DNA from: Pseudorhizobium banfieldiae
GTDB taxonomy: Bacteria; Pseudomonadota; Alphaproteobacteria; Rhizobiales; Rhizobiaceae
Direction of reading: 5' to 3'
Assembly (NCBI RefSeq): GCF_000967425.1
Contig: NZ_FO082820.1
Span: forward strand, 4,023,501-4,087,500
Length of the DNA: 64,000 nt
Shown one piece after another: positions 62,101 through 64,000 of this stretch (position 1 is its first letter; the number at the start of each line of letters is the position of its first letter). A program made the position numbers and the translations under genes. The notes under the pieces were generated by a model. It had not been told where the DNA came from, did no database searches, and saw only the letters and a program-made list of their open reading frames with translations.

Positions 62101-63174
62101 GTGGTGAATCCCCTCGCCAACTCGCGCGATGTTCCCCTTGATGGGCATCCTTTTGAGTCTGTTGCTCTGTCAGCCTTTCTACGTTCCGCCTGGCAAGACT
62201 CACGGTCTGGATCAACGATCATTTGCTCAGTAAAGTACCCTCCAGCGGCACGTCTTCAGAAGCCGGTTGGTCAGGAACGCCGTATCAGGTGGTTTGGAGC
62301 GAGAGAGGTGGAAGTGCAGTTGCAAGGATACACATCACAGCAGTTGACGCTGGAACATGTCTATACGCGCGATGATCTAAGAAGAATATTTGGCATCATA
62401 GACGCGACGCTCAACACAGGCGTATTTAGGCCGAAGGGAACGTCCTCGATCTGGCTTTTTATTACCGAGGAGAAGACATCGGATCGTACACAGTACCGCG
62501 ATCGTCTCGAAGGACAGACCCTGTACTGGCAGGGACAATCATCAGGCCGCACCGATGCGCTCATTTTGGAACATCAGCCCCGCGGCCTCGAACTGTTGGT
62601 CTTCTTCCGCAGGCGCAAATACGAACATCCCGGTGCCGGCTTCCGCTATCTTGGTCCATTCGCCTATGTCAGCCATTCTGGAAATTTCCCGACAAGCTTC
62701 GTTCTAACGCGGCAAAGCCAGGAAATGGCTGCCATTCGCCCCGAGGACGCCGATGATGAGGCGTTCGATCCTTCCGGCGTGGATGATGCAAGGCAACGAG
62801 TGCTGCGCTCCATTTCAAGGCGCCGGGGTCAACGTGCGTTTCGGGATGCTCTTATGAGCGCCTATGGGGGGCGCTGTGCGATGACTGGGTGCACTGTCGC
62901 AGACGTCCTCGAGGCGGCGCACATTTATCCGTATCGCGGGACGGCGACGAACGCCCTGTCTAACGGGCTTCTCTTGCGGGCCGACCTGCACACGCTGTTT
63001 GATTGCGGCTTGATCGCCATCGACGCCATCTCAAGAACGATTCTGGTGTCGCCACGGCTAAAGAACAGCGAGTATGGTGAATTGCACGGCCGCAAACTGC
63101 GCTCACCGCAAACCTCGGCCCAATTGCCGGGTGAAGCGGTCCTCGATATGCACCGAGCTTCAGCAGGGCTTTAA
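62101..63174 (+). CDS. HNH endonuclease with DUF3427-like region
   Basis: The 357-residue protein has an N-terminal segment (1-95) of unknown type. A DUF3427-like domain follows (about 100-190: GTSSIWLFITEEKT, YWQGQSSGRTDALILEHQPR, FRYLGPFAYV). The C-terminal HNH_2 nuclease runs from about 255 to 310 (GGRCAMTGCTVADVLEAAHI with His274, SNGLLLRADLHTLFDCGLIA with His297). Starts are GTG at 62,101 or the next GTG. DUF3427 and HNH modules occur in restriction-type enzymes. With the adjacent helicase it suggests a DNA-targeting defence unit. Confidence 0.85.
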   Translation: MVNPLANSRDVPLDGHPFESVALSAFLRSAWQDSRSGSTIICSVKYPPAARLQKPVGQERRIRWFGAREVEVQLQGYTSQQLTLEHVYTRDDLRRIFGIIDATLNTGVFRPKGTSSIWLFITEEKTSDRTQYRDRLEGQTLYWQGQSSGRTDALILEHQPRGLELLVFFRRRKYEHPGAGFRYLGPFAYVSHSGNFPTSFVLTRQSQEMAAIRPEDADDEAFDPSGVDDARQRVLRSISRRRGQRAFRDALMSAYGGRCAMTGCTVADVLEAAHIYPYRGTATNALSNGLLLRADLHTLFDCGLIAIDAISRTILVSPRLKNSEYGELHGRKLRSPQTSAQLPGEAVLDMHRASAGL

Positions 63175-63459
63175 GCAATCCTTGTCCTCGGGAATCGCAC
63201 CTACGACAGCCATGCTCTCGTAGACACTATTCCGGCATCGCTGATCGACAGATGGGCTGAGACAGCCGAGATTTACTCATCAGCAGAGAAGCGTTTGGTT
63301 GATGACTTGACTGCCGCGAACCCCGGCGTGATCGATCTGGAGATGGCATTACCAGCGAACTCGTTCCTAGGCGGAAATCGACTTAGCGATATGCCTGGGC
63401 CTGTTCAGACAAACCCAGCCACCTCTAGCCATCGTTCACATGAACGCGGGTGCCCTTGC
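63175..63459 (+). other. Open but start-less frame after the HNH gene
   Basis: Directly after the HNH stop codon the same frame stays open for about 128 codons (AILVLGNRTYDSHALVDTIP, then WAETAEIYSSAEKRLVDDLT). It has no good start codon and overlaps the minus-strand caspase-like gene at its end. It may be a remnant of another gene. Nothing is recognised. Confidence 0.35.
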
Positions 63460-64000
63460 TTAGTCGAAGTCGCGCAGCAGGTCGATGATCCCGCCTTTCG
63501 CGCCTCTGGCTCGGACGAAAATTGCAAGCCCCATTCCGGGCGCGTCCTCGTCTTCAACTGAGCGGCCGTTTTCTTCGCGCGTGTTGATGAGCCCGCGGCA
63601 GGTGTCGCTCAAATATTGTGCGACCAATTCCACGATTTCGCGCGGGCGGGCGTCAGGATTCTCGTCGAGATATCGAAACCACGCGTTGAAGAACATCACA
63701 TCGAGCGCCGTGCCATCGACGAAATCGGCAGCGTGTTGATAACCAGCCACCCAGCGAAGCTTCGGATCTCGCTCCAGAAGGAATGCCGCCAGTTCTTTCG
63801 TCCCGAATTCGCAGGCGCCGAGATAGACGCCACTCAAGGATCTTCTCGTGCCGCCCTCCAGCAGCATCTTGCTAAGCTTCTTCCGATCCACCACTTCCTC
63901 CCAGCCATGAAGGTGGAGACCATGCTCGTTGCCGTGGCATGCGAGGTAGATCGTTGAGATCTCCTTGTCCCAGGCCATTCGCTTGATTGCATCTGCTAGG
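63460..64000 (-). CDS. Caspase/CHAT-like protein, 5' end outside the window
   Basis: The frame is open to the window edge, so only the C-terminal 180 residues or so are seen. A His in IYLACHGNEHGLHLHG and a Cys in SGVYLGACEFGTKELA are spaced as the catalytic dyad of caspase-fold (CHAT/C14-like) peptidases. The ATG at 63,978 is internal, because upstream codons (LADAIKR) continue in frame. Such proteases act in bacterial defence and signalling. No partner for its activation is visible here. Confidence 0.6.
   Translation of the reverse strand, partial: LADAIKRMAWDKEISTIYLACHGNEHGLHLHGWEEVVDRKKLSKMLLEGGTRRSLSGVYLGACEFGTKELAAFLLERDPKLRWVAGYQHAADFVDGTALDVMFFNAWFRYLDENPDARPREIVELVAQYLSDTCRGLINTREENGRSVEDEDAPGMGLAIFVRARGAKGGIIDLLRDFD

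Noticed and set aside
63295..63561. Separate gene after the HNH nuclease
   Set aside because: Its only start is a TTG without ribosome site, and it overlaps the better supported caspase-like gene.

Overview
The window looks like a chromosome segment of an alphaproteobacterium of the order Rhizobiales, most likely Rhizobiaceae. Reasons seen in the sequence are high GC, the gene order phnF-phnG-phnH / gpmA-dapB / glk-mgsA / mepA / yejABEF / pncB, DUF1236-type glycine-zipper proteins, a Ros/MucR zinc-finger regulator, and IS families common in rhizobia. No complete tRNA, rRNA gene or CRISPR array was found. The species cannot be fixed from the sequence alone.

Bases 1-17,200 are core chromosome with tightly packed housekeeping genes: the start of a C-P lyase operon with its repressor and operator, gpmA, dapB, an MsbA-like exporter, glk, mgsA, mepA, the YejABEF oligopeptide importer, a GhrA-like reductase, pncB and a DUF1236 protein. 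From about 17.3 kb onward the window is accessory DNA.

Bases 17,340-34,743 begin with an intact IS481 element, followed by a TRAP transporter operon with an SDR dehydrogenase and a divergent GntR regulator, a 1045-residue secreted-type protein with eight exact-period 14-residue repeats, and an IS graveyard. In the graveyard an IS66 element with a perfect 8-bp target duplication sits inside an ISL3-type transposase gene, which is cut off at its other end by an IS21 element. This stretch is bracketed by two diverged 102-nt direct repeats whose left ends resemble a tRNA-Ser 3' end, so they look like attachment-site relics of an integrated island.

Bases 35,021-43,538 hold one leftward operon: an IclR regulator, an iron/phosphonate-type ABC importer, a CoA-transferase, a CitE-like lyase, a D-hydroxyacid dehydrogenase and an RraA-like aldolase. 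Together they suggest uptake of an organic acid, activation to its CoA ester, and cleavage.

Bases 43,855-49,626 look phage- or plasmid-derived: a tyrosine recombinase lacking the usual first catalytic Arg, small genes, a hairpin cluster, an AT-rich gene with a weak Rep-like motif, a PcfJ-like gene, and a decayed tail/lysis remnant with an apparent nested spanin pair. Bases 49,700-58,620 carry many small rhizobial accessory genes (nuclease, SRAP protein, PilZ, LigD-type ligase, PH domain, MucR, CsbD), three members of an unnamed ~100-residue family, and an IS3 element that splits a second DUF1236 gene. Bases 58,600-64,000 hold a serine recombinase whose gene runs through a tRNA 3'-end-like sequence, then an FBH1/UvrD-like helicase, an HNH nuclease with a DUF3427-like region, and an edge-truncated caspase/CHAT-like protein. 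This last group is the best candidate for an undescribed defence or mobile-element system.
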